Shown here one piece after another: positions 45,252 to 56,907 of a stretch of DNA of 64,000 bases. The DNA is from Campanula takesimana (Eukaryota > Streptophyta > Magnoliopsida > Asterales > Campanulaceae), in contig JAOWBW010001594.1 of assembly GCA_026119855.1 (NCBI GenBank), positions 22,501 to 86,500 of the forward strand. The letters are read 5' to 3'. A program made the position numbers and the translations under genes. Positions within the stretch are counted from its first letter, which is position 1. Every line of letters begins with the position of its first letter. The notes beneath the pieces were generated by a model. It worked only from the letters and a program-made list of their open reading frames with translations. It ran no database searches and had not been told where the DNA came from.

Positions 45252-47248
45252 TCAAACCAATGGCATAACAATAAATTCATAATGCCCATACCTGGTACGG
45301 AAAGCTGTCTTTGGTATATCCTCAGATCTGATTTTCAACTGATGATAACCACTTCTCAAGTCAAGCTTCGAATACACTACTGAACCCTGAAGCTGATCAA
45401 ACAAGTCATCAATATGAGGTAACGGATATTTGTTCTTGATAGTTACCTGATTAAGATCTCTGTAATCAATACACAATCGCAGAGTCCCATCTTTCTTTCT
45501 GACAAATAACACTGGTGCACCCCACGGTGATACACTAGGCCTGATAAAGCCCCTTTCAAGCAATTCCTCAAGCTGTGTTTTTAACTCTCTCAACTCAGCT
45601 GGAGCCATTCTATAAGGTGCTTTAGAGATTGGTGCTGTACCTGGTAATAACTCAATACAGAACTCAAGCTCTCGATCAGGTGGCATGCTATACTCAGAAG
45701 AGAACACATCTGAAAATTCAGACACAACAGGAATATCCTCTATCTTGGGAACAGACAAACTCTGATCAAGCACACATGCGAGATACCCGGCACAACCACG
45801 AGATAAAAGTTTTCTAGCTTTTAAAGCAGAAAATAACATGTATAGCACATAAAGGCCTATCACCTTCAAAGGTAAAATCAGGCAAACAGGAATAGAAAAA
45901 GTTACTACTTTTCTATAACAATCAACAGATGCATGATGCACATATAGCCAATCCATGCCAAGTATCACGTCAAAGTCCCTTATAGGTAACACGACTAGGT
46001 CAGCAAGAAGGGCATGATTACCCACAAGAACCTCACATTTCTTGTAGACCTCAGAAGCAAACATGCAATCTCCCATAGGGGAAGATACTTCTAGCACATA
46101 AGGCATAGAATCAGGAAGAACATGCAAATGCGACACAAAATGAGATGCCACATAAGAATGAGATGAGCCTGGATCTATCAAGACTCGCGCTCTCGTACTA
46201 AAAAGTAATATAATACCTCCTATGACCGCAGAAGACTCAGCTATACCCTGCTGATCTAGAGCAAACACTCGACCCTGAACTTTTGGTCGACCACCACTAT
46301 CTCTCTTGGAACCTGAGGCTGGTTGACTTATACCCCCAACTTGATTTACTCTACTTTTAGGACAATTTCTAGCAAAGTGCCCCGCTTCACCACACACTAT
46401 ACAATTTCCTTGCTTTAGCCAACACTTGTCTTCAGAATGGCCATCTTTCGAACAATAGCCACATACTCTCCTGGGACCTTGGACTGTTGTCCTCGAACCA
46501 GTTGATACACTACCTTTACTTTCAGTTGGCTGTCGGAATCGACGATCTTGGCGGCCAGATTTACCACCTTTAGAACCAGATCCCTGAGTTTTCTCTGATA
46601 CACGACTAGTCATGGTTGTTCCCAACTTCACCTTATGTTCTTCAATATCATTTTCAATAGTATAAGCCTTCTCCACTGCTTGCTGATAACTAGTGAGCTG
46701 TAGAGAAAGAAGTTGCTTCCTGTACTCAGTCCTTAACCCTTTAACAAACCTCTGTGCCTTCTTGGCTTCATTTGGAACTAAGTGATCACAATACCTCGCC
46801 AATTCTGTGAACTTGGTTGAGTATTGCCCCACGGTCAGACTTCCCTGCTCCAGATTAAGAAATTCCATTTCCTTTCTATCTTGGACCACTGTTGGAATAA
46901 ACTGTGACTTAAAAGCTTTCAGAAAATTTTCCCATGTCTGAGGTACACCTTCCAGTTCCTAACTTTTACTCAACACTTGCCACCAATGTTCAGCGGCTTT
47001 CTCAAGTTTAAAGGTTGCAAAGGTTACCTTATCACCACCTGCACATCTTAAGGCTGTAAAGATCTTCTCAATGCTTTCAATCCACTCCTCTGCCTTCTTA
47101 GAATCAAATTCCCGTCAAAACTACGAGGTTTCAGCTTCAAGAACCTTGTAAGGCGATTAGGATAATCCCAGTCAACATTATCAACCATTTCTTCTTGAGG
47201 AGTTATAGATCTCAGCTGATTACTACCACTTGTACCTTCAGAACTCAT
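45252..47248 (-). pseudogene. Tekay gag, protease and RT N-terminus
   Basis: Gag opens MSSEGTSGSNQLRSITPQEE at 47,248. A frame break near 47,113 and a TAG near 46,961 divide it. From 46,889 a 545-codon frame continues: the gag core ([20 protein letters not shown]), two zinc knuckles ([14 protein letters not shown] and [14 protein letters not shown]), protease ([11 protein letters not shown], where DSG is usual; then DVILGMDWL), and the first half of RT ([39 protein letters not shown]). It ends after VMP, where a frame break separates it from the YIDD half. Gag packs the RNA, the protease cuts the polyprotein, and RT makes cDNA in the particle. Confidence 0.85.
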
Positions 47249-47369
47249 TGTACCTGTAGGTAAACACTCAGCGTTTATTAATAACACCCCAAGACTCACC
47301 CATACCTAGGCCATAGACCCTATCCAGACTTAGAGCAAACCAAGGTAGCTAAACAGGTAGCTAAACCAG

Positions 47370-47387
47370 GGTAGCTCTGATACCACC
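47370..47387 (-). other. Primer-binding site of the Tekay-type element
   Basis: On minus, TGGTATCAGAGCTACC follows the LTR end TGTCA-GG: the initiator tRNA-Met site. Confidence 0.85.
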
Positions 47388-49904
47388 TGACACGCCCCCC
47401 AGGTCCCGGGATCCCCTAATAGAACCTCGAACCTGGATGGAGTGCCTAACGAGGAACAAGAAACTTAACAAGAAACTTATGACATTTGTTTAACAAAACA
47501 TGACATGATATATATTCTAGAGTAAGGAGCTATACTAGCTCACAACACGAGTTCTAGACAAGAAAATTTAAAACCAAACTTAATACATACACAGCGGAAA
47601 CATGCCTAGCACATAAGCTGGCATTAAGAGTACTATACAAGATGTCTAGTGACAACAAGAACTGTCTACCCCAAAATAAGGAGTTACAAAACCCATAATA
47701 CATCGTCCTCACCAAGTGTAAAAGGACACAAGCCCCAAAACAATCACGACCTGCGAAGCAAGCTCCCAACTATGTCGAGCCTCACTGCGCACTATCCTTC
47801 CTTTCCTGGGGGGGGGGGGGGAAACAAATAAAGGGTGAGATAAATCTCAGTAAGCTATTAGATGCAACTACATGACATGTTATCATGCAATTCAGGTAGA
47901 TACTCAAGTAATCATTATCAAGTATCATCAAGTAACAAGTATATGAGAGGATAATCCACTCATCAAGTAGCACATAAGGCTAAACAAGCAAGTTATAAGG
48001 ATATTGCTTCCTTCCTTATCCCTCCCAAGAATACCATTGTTGTCGAAGCTTGTATTACTTGGACAATCACGATCAATAACAGGAACTGACTATTCAGTAT
48101 ATATCAGAAGACCCGGTAACCAGTGTCATTCCCAATATCAGTACTCATGGATATTCATGAGGTGTTCAGGACGGGAGTTTAGCATTCACTTAAGTCAGGA
48201 TTATTGCTCCAACTAAGGAAGCTATGCCCTTACTATGGCCGGTAGTAAGGGGTCGGGCGGAAATACATAGGGACCCAATTGTCACTTAAACCCCAGCTCT
48301 CGCGACAAGCGTGAACCTATACATTTTCGAACAAGCAAGGAGAACCAGCTGGACTCACACAAGAAAGTACAAGTAGATATTTACTTGAACAACGGGAGAA
48401 GAACTAATCCAAATGTAGTGGACTAGCTCAACAAGGAACATGCTTCAAGTAATCAAGAAGTCACCTTGTTATCAAGCAACTATATGCAATGTTTGCACAT
48501 ACACAACAAGAACATGTCTCATACACGTTAGTGCTTGTTCATAGCACTTTCAAGTTCACTACCATACACATGTATTGGTGTCAAGTCAAGTACAAGATTT
48601 TATTATCTTATATTCAAGTCTTAATCCATTTCTATGGATGTTCAAGCCATGTACAAGATTTTAAATGTCTTATACTTCAAGTTATAATTCCAATCCTTGG
48701 ACATTCAAAGCATGTATAAGAGTTATACATTTACTCTTACCAAATCCCAATCCTATTCTTAGGATGTTCAAGTCTAAGACCTTATGCTAATGCCTCTAAG
48801 GTGCACAATCATTGGATTCACAACAAGTATAACACATTAGTGCTTGTTCATAGCACTTTCAAGACATAAAGAAGAGATACTACTCTTATACTTATGTTCT
48901 CATTTTAATTCAATGAGTATACATATTTAAGATCAAGTCTGATGCCCTAAGGTGCCACAACACTTGCTAGGACATCTTATACTAAGGTTATATACCTTAA
49001 CTAGGGTTACTTCCAACTTTATACAACTTTAAACAAAATCTTTGTTTTTCAGACAACTGTGCGGTCGCCCAAAATGGACTGTGCGGCCGCACACAAGCAT
49101 GTCACTTTATTTGAAAAACCCTTCAGAAAGATGTGCGGTCGCACAATCATTTTTGTGCGTCGGCACAGTGTACTAAAATGCGAAATTTTCATTCTTTCCC
49201 AGGTTGAATTATTTTCCGTCCCAACGTAGGAGTAACTTTTTACAACAAGTTAACAACTCCAAAAATACACTAACATGCCCATTCACTAATCCAAATTCTT
49301 TCAATATGCTACACAGGGGAAATTTACTCCTTTTGTCCCAAATTTACAAGTACCACAAAAATCATCCCAAACACAAAATTAACAATCCCAAGTATCGAGA
49401 ATAACATTTATGCATGTTATTACAAGCAAGGGGGAGCTAATAACTTACCTAGTCAAAATTCAAGTTGACCAAAACTTATTTCTGTTCGGCCTGGAACGCT
49501 CTATTCAACGCCACGAATATTAATCCGGGATCGGAATCAAGAACAGAGGGATAATTAAACTCGAGGAGTCGGGAATAGGCAAAACTTTTAACCCTAGGTT
49601 ATGAAACAGAGAAAGAACGAAAAGAGAATTGGGTGAAATGCCTCTGAGAAGGCAACCCAACACTTGATATACTTGGAAGTTTCAAGAAATGACCAGTAGG
49701 CCCCTCAAGTTTCACTTTTAACAAAAAGACCCCTAAAGTCCAATTTTCACAAATGACCCAAAAGTCAAAACTAGACATTTAACCACCTTAACTATTTAAA
49801 GCAGTTTAAAACTTTAACCCAAGTAAAAACTAATACATAATATGCAAGTTCAAATATTTAACAAATAAGTCAGATATTTAACAAGAAATAAGATGGGCGT
49901 TACA
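47388..49904 (-). mobile_element. 5' LTR of the Tekay-type element
   Basis: 2,517 bp, near-identical to 40,296-42,807. Differences include the length of a G run (8 against 13, near 47,810), TGCGGTCG against TGCGTCGG in the fourth inverted repeat, and single-base changes. As the copy next to the primer site it is the 5' LTR. Confidence 0.9.
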
Positions 49905-50753
49905 CTACGTATGGAAAATAACAACTTTGTGTGCGAGGGGGAAAACTTGCCATACTTCATGTTCCATGAACCATGGATCGACCATAGGGGGAAGCGCCAA
50001 CCTGGGCTTCAAAATCTTCGGTGACTGTGATCCATACTCGCTTTAAACAGAACCAATGCAATTCTCGTGGCTACCTCGAGAATTAGGGGGTACCAAGGCC
50101 GAAGCATTCAGTGAGTGGGACTTTGTGTTGGGAGAAGACCTATTGCGCCAATTTCTCAACCTTTGCAAGCTAGAGGACACTCAGATTAATTCAATAGACA
50201 AGGGGGACGCTCCAAACCAAGACTACACCAAGCTCATCAAGAAGAGCGACGAGCCTATCTAGAATTGGTACAAAATTGGGGGACCCATAGCAAGTGAAGA
50301 CTTCATGATCAAGGAATTAGGATGTACTCCCCATCCCCATAAAGAAAGAAAATTTATAACTCTTACCCTAGAGTCAGATACCACTACCGATGAGCTCACC
50401 CAGAGGACTTGGATGCCATCGCGGAGCATGTATTCCCTTACTTTCTTAATGAAAAAAAAGATCTTTCTGAGTATCCCGAGATTGCTAGCGTCCTAAATGA
50501 TGAATTAACTAATAACTTTAACAAATTAGATAATAATGAGTCATATGACGAGATAGATCAAGAAAACGAACAAATCTTAAAAGAAATTAATAAGCAAGTA
50601 GTTCTTCGTGGCGGAAATGGTCCTATTGATGCCGAAGAAATGCAAACAGTTAATCTGGGGACGGACGATGATCCAAAAGAGACCAAGATTGGCAGTTTCT
50701 TCAAAGGGTAAGACCGACAAGCCCTCATAGCGCTTCTCCGAGAATTCGTAGAT
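49905..50753 (+). pseudogene. Tat gag-protease to RT linker (degenerate)
   Basis: After the Tekay insertion the interrupted frame continues for about 25 codons. Then several short frames follow (50,056-50,262; 50,409-50,711), one acidic with ELTNNFNKLDNNES and ending just before RT. No protease active site is found, so the retropepsin seems to be deleted. The acidic segment is the usual N-terminal extension of RT in this lineage. Confidence 0.5.
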
Positions 50754-52097
50754 GTGTTCGCTTGGTCCTACAAAGATATGCCGGGGCTAGCCAATTCGAT
50801 TGTTGAGCACAAGATACCGCTGCTTCCCGATTCAAAGCCAGTCAAGCAGAAACTCCGCAGAATTAAGCCAGAGTTGTCAGTACAAGTTAAACAAGAGATA
50901 GAGAAACTCCTGAGTATTGGGTTCATCAAAGTGATAGAGTATCCAACCTGGTTGGCTAATACTGTGCAGGTTTCCAAGGCAAATGGAAAAGTCCGTGTCT
51001 GCGTTGATTTCCGTGATCTCAACAGAGCATCTCCGAAAGACGATTTTCCTCTTCCCAACATAGACATGCTCGTTGACAATACCATGAAATACGAAGTCTG
51101 CTCATTCTTAGACGGATTTGCCGGTTACAACCAGATCCTCATGGCCGAGGAGGACCAATACAAAACAGCGTTCACCACACCTTGGGGGACGGTCTGTTAT
51201 ATAGTCATGCCATTCGGACTCAAAAATGCCGGAGCCACTTACCAGAGAGCTGTAACTGCGTTGTTCCATGACATGATACATAAAGAGATGGAGGTGTACG
51301 TTGATGATATGATCATACACTCTAAAGGCTCCGATGGGCAGCACTTCGTCGACCTCAGAAAGTTCTTTGAGAGGTTGAGACACAACAAGATGAGACTTAA
51401 TCCGACCAAGTGCATATTTGGGGTAGTGAAAGGAAAGGTCCTTGGGTACATGGTCACTGAGCGTGGTATAGAAGCAGACCCTGCTAAGATCAAAGCCATC
51501 ATTGACATGCCTCCACCTAAGACGCAAAGAGAAGTCAAGGGATTCATGGGTCGCCTTCAGTACATTAGTCGTTTCATTAATCAACTCACGATGATGTGCG
51601 AGCCCATTTTTAAGCTCCTCAAGAAGAATGAATCCCTAGAATGGACCCAAGAGTGCCAAGAAGCCTTTGAAAAGGTTAAGGAGTACTTAGTGAATCCGCT
51701 AGTGTTGACTCCACTGCATAAGGAGAAACCGTTGACCTTGTACCTCACAGTCAATGATACTGCATTAGGGGCTATGCTAGCATAAGAGCAACCCGATTCG
51801 AAAAAAGAGAATGCCGCGTACTTTGTCAGCCGTCGCTTCCAACGGGCCGAATTAAATTACTCTGCATTAGAAAAGTCGTGTTCTGCACTGGTATGGGTAG
51901 CTGAGAGACTAAAGCCGTACATGGAGGCGTTTCCTGTACAGCTAATCGCAAGAATGGACCCAATGAAGTACATCTTCGAGAAGTCGCATGTCTCCTCTAG
52001 GATAGCCAAATGGTGCTTTATGCTCGCGAGGTACGATATCACTTACATCACACAGAAATCCGTGAGAGGAAGAGTCTTCGTGGATCATTTAGCCTAA
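50754..52097 (+). pseudogene. Tat reverse transcriptase and first RNase H
   Basis: RT reads through 343 codons from 50,754: FIKVIEYPTWLANTVQVSKA, VCVDFRDLNRASPKDDFPLP, FLDGFAGYNQI, FTTPWGTVCYIVMPFGLKNA, and the active site VYVDDMI. A TAG at 51,784 precedes RNase H (FVSRRFQRAELNYSALEKSC, then ARYDITYI), which ends at a TAG near 52,095. RT and RNase H would copy the element's RNA into DNA. Key residues of RT are intact; the stops are the damage. Confidence 0.88.
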
Positions 52098-52159
52098 TTT
52101 TCATGCGATGAAGCGAAGGGGGAAGACCCGCGATTCCCTGATGAGGACATCATGACAAT

Positions 52160-52690
52160 AGCAGAAAATAAATGGCAATTTTTTTCGATGGCGCAGCCAA
52201 TAAACGGGGATATGGCATTGGCATGTTACTAGTATATCCCTCAGATTTCTACACTCCACTCGCAATCCGCCTTAACTTTGAGGCCACTAACAATATTGCT
52301 AAGTACGAAGCTTGTATAGCGGGGCTTGAAGCAGCCTTAAAAAATATTGCCGAGTACGAAGCTTGCATAGCGGGGCTTGAAGCAGCCTTAGAAAGAAATA
52401 TGACCGAACTAGAAGTGTACGGAGATTCACAACTTATAATCTATCAGTCACTCAAGAAGTGGAAGGTACAAGATCCTACACTCCAGAAATATAACGACCA
52501 TCTCTAAGACTTGGTCAAACAGTTCAAAGAGGTCACTTTCTACTACCTTCCTAGAGATAAGAACCGCTTAGCAGACTGGCTAGGCATGCTAGCATCACTT
52601 GTGGAGATTTCCGAATGGACTGAGGTTAAAACCTTCAAAGTCGCGAGGCGAACGACTCCTGCCTATTACTTAATCATAGACCTGCACGAC
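52160..52690 (+). pseudogene. Tat archaeal-type second RNase H (aRNH), with internal duplication
   Basis: Reads FFDGAANKRGYGIGMLL, then NIAKYEACIAGLEAAL and VYGDSQLII, followed by LPRDKNRLADWLGMLA. D-G-A, E in Y-E-A and D in G-D-S form the usual catalytic set. Entry requires a frame change at about 52,170. A 51 bp in-frame tandem duplication (52,307-52,408) repeats YEACIAGLEAALKNIAE-like residues, doubling the catalytic Glu segment. A TAA lies at 52,505. A second RNase H of this kind is a hallmark of Tat elements. Confidence 0.85.
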
Positions 52691-52699
52691 TGCAAAGAA

Positions 52700-53981
52700 T
52701 AGCGTGACCTATTTCCGTAAATACCCTGGACGATAAACCTTAGTATTATGATGTATGGCATTTCCTCCTAGACGGAACATTCCCATCAAACGCATTACCT
52801 AAAGCAAAGATAGCCCTCAAACGGTTTGCCGTCCAATTCGTTATCATAGGTGATTGCCTCTACAAGAAACACCACGAGCAGTGTCTACTCTGCGTCGACG
52901 AGCACGAAGCCGTAGAATTCATGGAACAAGTCCATCAAGGAGTCTGTGGAACCCACATGAATGGAAATATGCTAGCAAATAAAGTCATCCGACTAGGGTA
53001 CTATTGGGCCACAATGGAAGCCGACTGCACCGACATGGTTAAGAAATGCCACAAGTGTCAAATACATGCCAACTTGCAACATGCACCACCGTCTGTGTTA
53101 TACCCCATGACATCCCCTTGGCCATTTTCTACATGGGGAATAGACGTCATTGGCAAAGTCTCACCAACAGGCCATAATGGGCACTCATTTGTGTTAGTTG
53201 CCGTTGATTACTTCACTAAGTGGATCGAGGCTCAATCCTACAAGGTCTTAAATGCCAGAAAGGTGGATGAGTTCATTAAGACCAACATCATATGCCGATA
53301 TGGGGTACCTCATGAGATGATATCTGACAATGGCTCACACTTTGAGAAAGAATGCGACAAACTACATGCAGAGTACAAGATAGAGAGACATCAGTCGTCA
53401 CCGTACCGACCACAAACCAATGGAGCAGTCGAAGCTGCTAACAAGACCATTGAGACCATCATTAGGAAAATGGCTAAGACTGGCAGAGACTGGCCCGATA
53501 AGCTACCTTTTGCACTCTGGTGCTACCGTACTTCGATCCGTACCACCACCAGTGAGACTCCCTACGCCTTAGCCTATGGGATGGAAGCACTGCTACCAAT
53601 TGAATTAGAAGTACCATCACTAAGGGTTCTCCTAGAAAACCAAGTGAATGAAGTCACATGGTTGGACAGATGTTATGAACAACTAGCCCTACTAGATGAA
53701 CGATGACTTCGAGCCGTCGAGCATATCCAACCATATCAACGGAGAATGGCCCGAGCATTCAATAAGAAAGTCAAGTCCAGAAACATCAAAGAATGGGACC
53801 ATGTCCTACGTGAACATCGTCCTGGGCCATTCAATCCTATGGGAAACTGGAGACCAAGATGGATAGGCCTTTACATAATCAAGAAAGTATTCTTCGGAGG
53901 AGCGGCACAACTCGCAGACCTAGATGGAGATTAACTGCCGAAGCCCGTCAACATGGACAAGCTGAAGAAGTACTACTCATA
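52700..53981 (+). pseudogene. Tat integrase
   Basis: Zinc site: HQGVCGTHMNGNMLANKVI then CHKCQIHA (H..H..C..C). DDE core: WGIDVIGKVSPTGHNGHSF, ISDNGSHFEKECD, and E in NGAVEAANKTIETII. The longest frame is 52,921-53,706, ending at a TGA; coding continues to about 53,981 with a stop near 53,933. The product would insert the cDNA. All three catalytic residues are present. Confidence 0.88.
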
Positions 53982-53999
53982 GCTCCGTCCCTTATTTCA

Positions 54000-54300
54000 A
54001 AAAAAGGGGCTCGCTAGGTTGAAAATCCGCAAGGGCGGCCTAGGCAAAAATTAGAGCAGAGAGCACGAGAAAAGAAGCCCGCTAGATTGAAAACCTGAAA
54101 GGGCGGTCTAGGCAAAAATCAGGGTGTGCATAAAAAAATATATATATAGGGGACAGTCTCGGAAGAGACACCCATGTCTCGTGCGAGACATGTCAGTCAG
54201 CAGACATAATTTTCTCTTTCTTAAACAAGAACTACGATGACCTGAGCTCCTTATTTAATTGATGTAAAAGGAGAACGTAGGCAGCCTTTTGGTCCGGTCT
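54000..54300 (+). repeat. Post-pol repeats of the Tat element
   Basis: Two direct copies (about 54,009-54,056 and 54,074-54,120) of a block GCTAGGTTGAAAA..CGCAAGGGCGGCCTAGGC. A palindrome pair follows (54,156-54,191), then GAACTACGATGACCTGAG...GTAGGCAGCC (54,229-54,290), a second copy of the block in the leader at 38,457. Confidence 0.65.
54156..54191. repeat. Palindrome pair after Tat pol
   Basis: A degenerate GTCTCGGAAGAGAC (54,156-54,169) and ATGTCTCGTGCGAGACAT (54,174-54,191), between integrase and the antisense gene. Confidence 0.65.
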
Positions 54301-54587
54301 ATTCAATAAATAAAATCAAAATCTTGTCTTCTTATTAATTGAATGAATTTCAAGAGAGTAATAAGAAAATTTCTAACATGAATACCAACTTGAAAAAGAA
54401 AAATAAATAAAGTACTAAAAATTTAAACATTGGTCTATCTATGGTAATCTCTCGATACTCCTAAGGATCTATTTGTTCATTAACTTAGTAGGGACTTGAC
54501 CACGATCCACCTTGTCATTCCTCTTCCTATTGTGCAAAGGTATCTCGAAACCGGGAGGAACATCCAGTCAACTGAACACCGAGGGAG

Positions 54588-55972
54588 TCAGTCTCGCGAA
54601 CACATGAGGCATATCCAAAGCTTGAAATTTACCGGAAGCCCGCTTGCTCTCTTCTCGTAAAAGTAACTATCCAGAAAATCTTGAATGGTGTCTACTCTGA
54701 CATTAGAAGGATCCTCTTTAGCTTCCTTCTCCCTCAAATTCAAGCTAGGCTCGAATTGGTCCCCCAATAGAGAGCGGCGAATCTCATCAATACCATCGAC
54801 ACTGGGACGGAGTTCTTTCAGAAACCAATCCAAATATTTGTCGGACAAATAGATGCTCCCTCCATCATGACGAAGATTGGTCCAATGATCCATAGTGGTG
54901 CCTTTCCCCCAAGCACAAGACAAGCTCGTAGAGAACTCTGAGTCCATGAAAGAAATGTTCTGAGGTCGTCCCCCTAACACGAAAGTGTCCTGCTGTTGAC
55001 CGAATTGCCGCATTACCCTCCGAGCAAAATAGAAAGAGGAATCCCTCAAACCCAGAAGGACGACCCTGTCGTACCCAAGGGTATTAGCTACGAACCTCCT
55101 CACCTTCCAAAAGGATGGGCACCAAGCAATATCATCTGTCTCTGCTTTAGAAAAAAGATGGGCCCACTCCTCAATGCTGAGACCCTTCACCAACAGTCTC
55201 CGCCTATGGAAAGTATAAGGAGAATACTCGATCGGAGAGTCCAACAACTTGAAATGTTCTCTGAGCCAAATGGTCAACAATAATGGACTTCCCCGAGTCA
55301 TAGAGCCGGTTTGGTGTAGCTCATCAAGGCCATGAAGGGTCTCCCCCAAGATGAGAGGAATTATGTTGAAGGCCCATCCTCTAGCTTGCAGAACAATGTC
55401 CACGAGCTCCGTGTTCGCCATGCCACACTTGCTCATGAAAAGCACGCTTCGAAATAAGCACAATGCCAAGAGACAGCACTGAGAATCCACACCATGACCA
55501 CGAGTCACCCGACCCTTAAATCACCTAGGCAAAGAGTGGAGATCGATATAGTGGTTGTGAATGTAACTCTGCGCCTCAGGAAGGCCTATACTCAATAGAT
55601 CCCTGAGAGACTCCGCCGGTACCTTGTCATACTTGGGCACCGCAATCACCCCTGTCAATGGCATATCCAAGATAGCCGCCATCTCCTTCACGGTAGGGAC
55701 CATCTCATTAAGTAAAAGTTGAAAAGATGAGTCGAGGGATCCCAAAAGCGTGTAACTCCCTCTAGAAGGTCCCATTCCGGTTTTAGATTCTTCAAGGTGA
55801 AAAGAATCTTGAAACCGAACATCTCCACGAATCTCTCTTGGTGAGGTTTATTGAATGAACGAAAGAACGTTGCTAAGTCATTCTTGTAGCGTTCCACTAA
55901 CTCTAAGTCCAAGGAGAACTCATCAACAATTATTGATGAATGGACGGACTTACTTAGGGCCATTGGGATCAA
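54588..55972 (-). pseudogene. Antisense gene of the Tat element (plant-mobile-domain-like)
   Basis: Minus-strand coding in two overlapping frames. The first part (55,972-55,688) reads RYKNDLATFFRSFNKPHQER and continues in another frame (55,775-55,521) with EMAAILDMPLTGVIAVPKYD, then a 306-codon frame (55,508-54,588) with VLQARGWAFNIIPLILGET, LLTIWLREHFKLL, FWKVRRFVANTLGYDRVVLL and GLRDSSFYFARRVMRQFG. A TGA or frame change joins the pieces. The WL.EHF and VPLLG-type segments resemble the plant mobile domain proteins often found in Tat elements. The function is not known. It faces pol, so its transcript would overlap the 3' part of the genomic RNA. Confidence 0.65.
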
Positions 55973-56121
55973 AAGTTTGAGAATTTTACTCCAAAAGAGA
56001 GGTTCCCAGAACTGATTTAAGGCTGCATGGTATTCTAGGACGGACTAGAGGTGTTTATATACAAGTTTGGATACCAAATCCTCGAGGAAAAAGGAGAAAC
56101 AACAACAGACTAACAGGATGG

Positions 56122-56156
56122 CTCGTACGAGACATCGATGTCACGTATGAGGCATC
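56122..56156. repeat. Palindrome pair between Tat antisense segments
   Basis: CTCGTACGAG (56,122-56,131) and a mutated GATGTCACGTATGAGGCATC (56,137-56,156), upstream (minus direction) of the antisense gene at 54.6-56.0 kb. Confidence 0.65.
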
Positions 56157-56557
56157 TCTTGGTTCAGAACAATAATAGCTCTGCTCAAATCCCAAGTTGC
56201 CTGGCAAGTCAAAACATGTCTCAATCACCCCAGAAACTCACCCGAAACAGTTCATACATCACATACAAATGGCCCAACGCGAATCCATCTCATAAAATTA
56301 CCCCTCGGTTGACCAACCGGATATGAGTCAATCCATTTACACAGTCATAAATAAAACTAAAATTAACTAATGTATTGTGTGTTAGAGTTAGGAAATAACT
56401 GTTGCATAGGTACAAACCAAAGAAAGGAAAATTGTCTTCGCCTACGCCGAGGCAATAAGTACATCATCAAAAAAAAAGGGAATGGGGCACCCTATCTACT
56501 CGGCATTAAAATAAAAGATACATCGCCATTGCCACGTGATCATTTGTCAGTCCGAGG

Positions 56558-56895
56558 TCTCTTCCCGCAAGAAGCCGACTCTGCTGTCTGACGAGCCAAT
56601 CGGCCTAAGAGTTCTGCGGTCTCTCTCTTCACCCTCTTGGCATAGGCTATGAACTAGGCAAGCCGTCCGGCGACCTCTCTATACTCAGCAATGGGCACCT
56701 GTTGAGAAGAAACAAATAGAGATGTCAAAGTATTCAGAAAAATGATGAACTGAGATACGAAATGATAGAATGATGGAAATGACAGAAGAAGGGTCATAAA
56801 TCATACCATGGTTGCGTCTGTAGGAGGTACGAGTCCCTCAGGCACATCGTACTGGGCGGGAAGGTCCTCGGTGCTCTCTACTCCCTCAGTCATGC
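56558..56895 (-). pseudogene. Second antisense coding segment of the Tat element
   Basis: On minus, ATG at 56,895 opens MTEGVESTEDLPAQYDVPEG, ending at a GTATG donor-like site near 56,810. After a putative 110 bp intron (acceptor CAACAG near 56,701) it reads VPIAEYREVAGRLA, a TAG, then VKRETAELLGRLARQ and a TGA near 56,588. The exon pattern is my inference. It lies upstream, on minus, of the antisense gene at 54.6-56.0 kb and may be another gene or an exon of it. Confidence 0.45.
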
Positions 56896-56907
56896 TATAG
56901 GTAAAAG

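Larger units (their letters stand above)
40296..49904 (-). mobile_element. Tekay-type chromovirus, complete but mutated
   Basis: A 9,609 bp element flanked by CTACG (40,291-40,295 and 49,905-49,909). It has two LTRs of about 2.5 kb that differ by roughly 10 substitutions and a dozen short indels by eye (near 99% identity), so insertion was recent. Gag-pol is read on minus. The primer site lies at 47,370-47,387 and the purine tract at 42,808-42,820. Domain order gag, protease, RT, RNase H, integrase, chromodomain marks the chromovirus branch. At least three frame breaks and one stop disable it. Confidence 0.9.
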
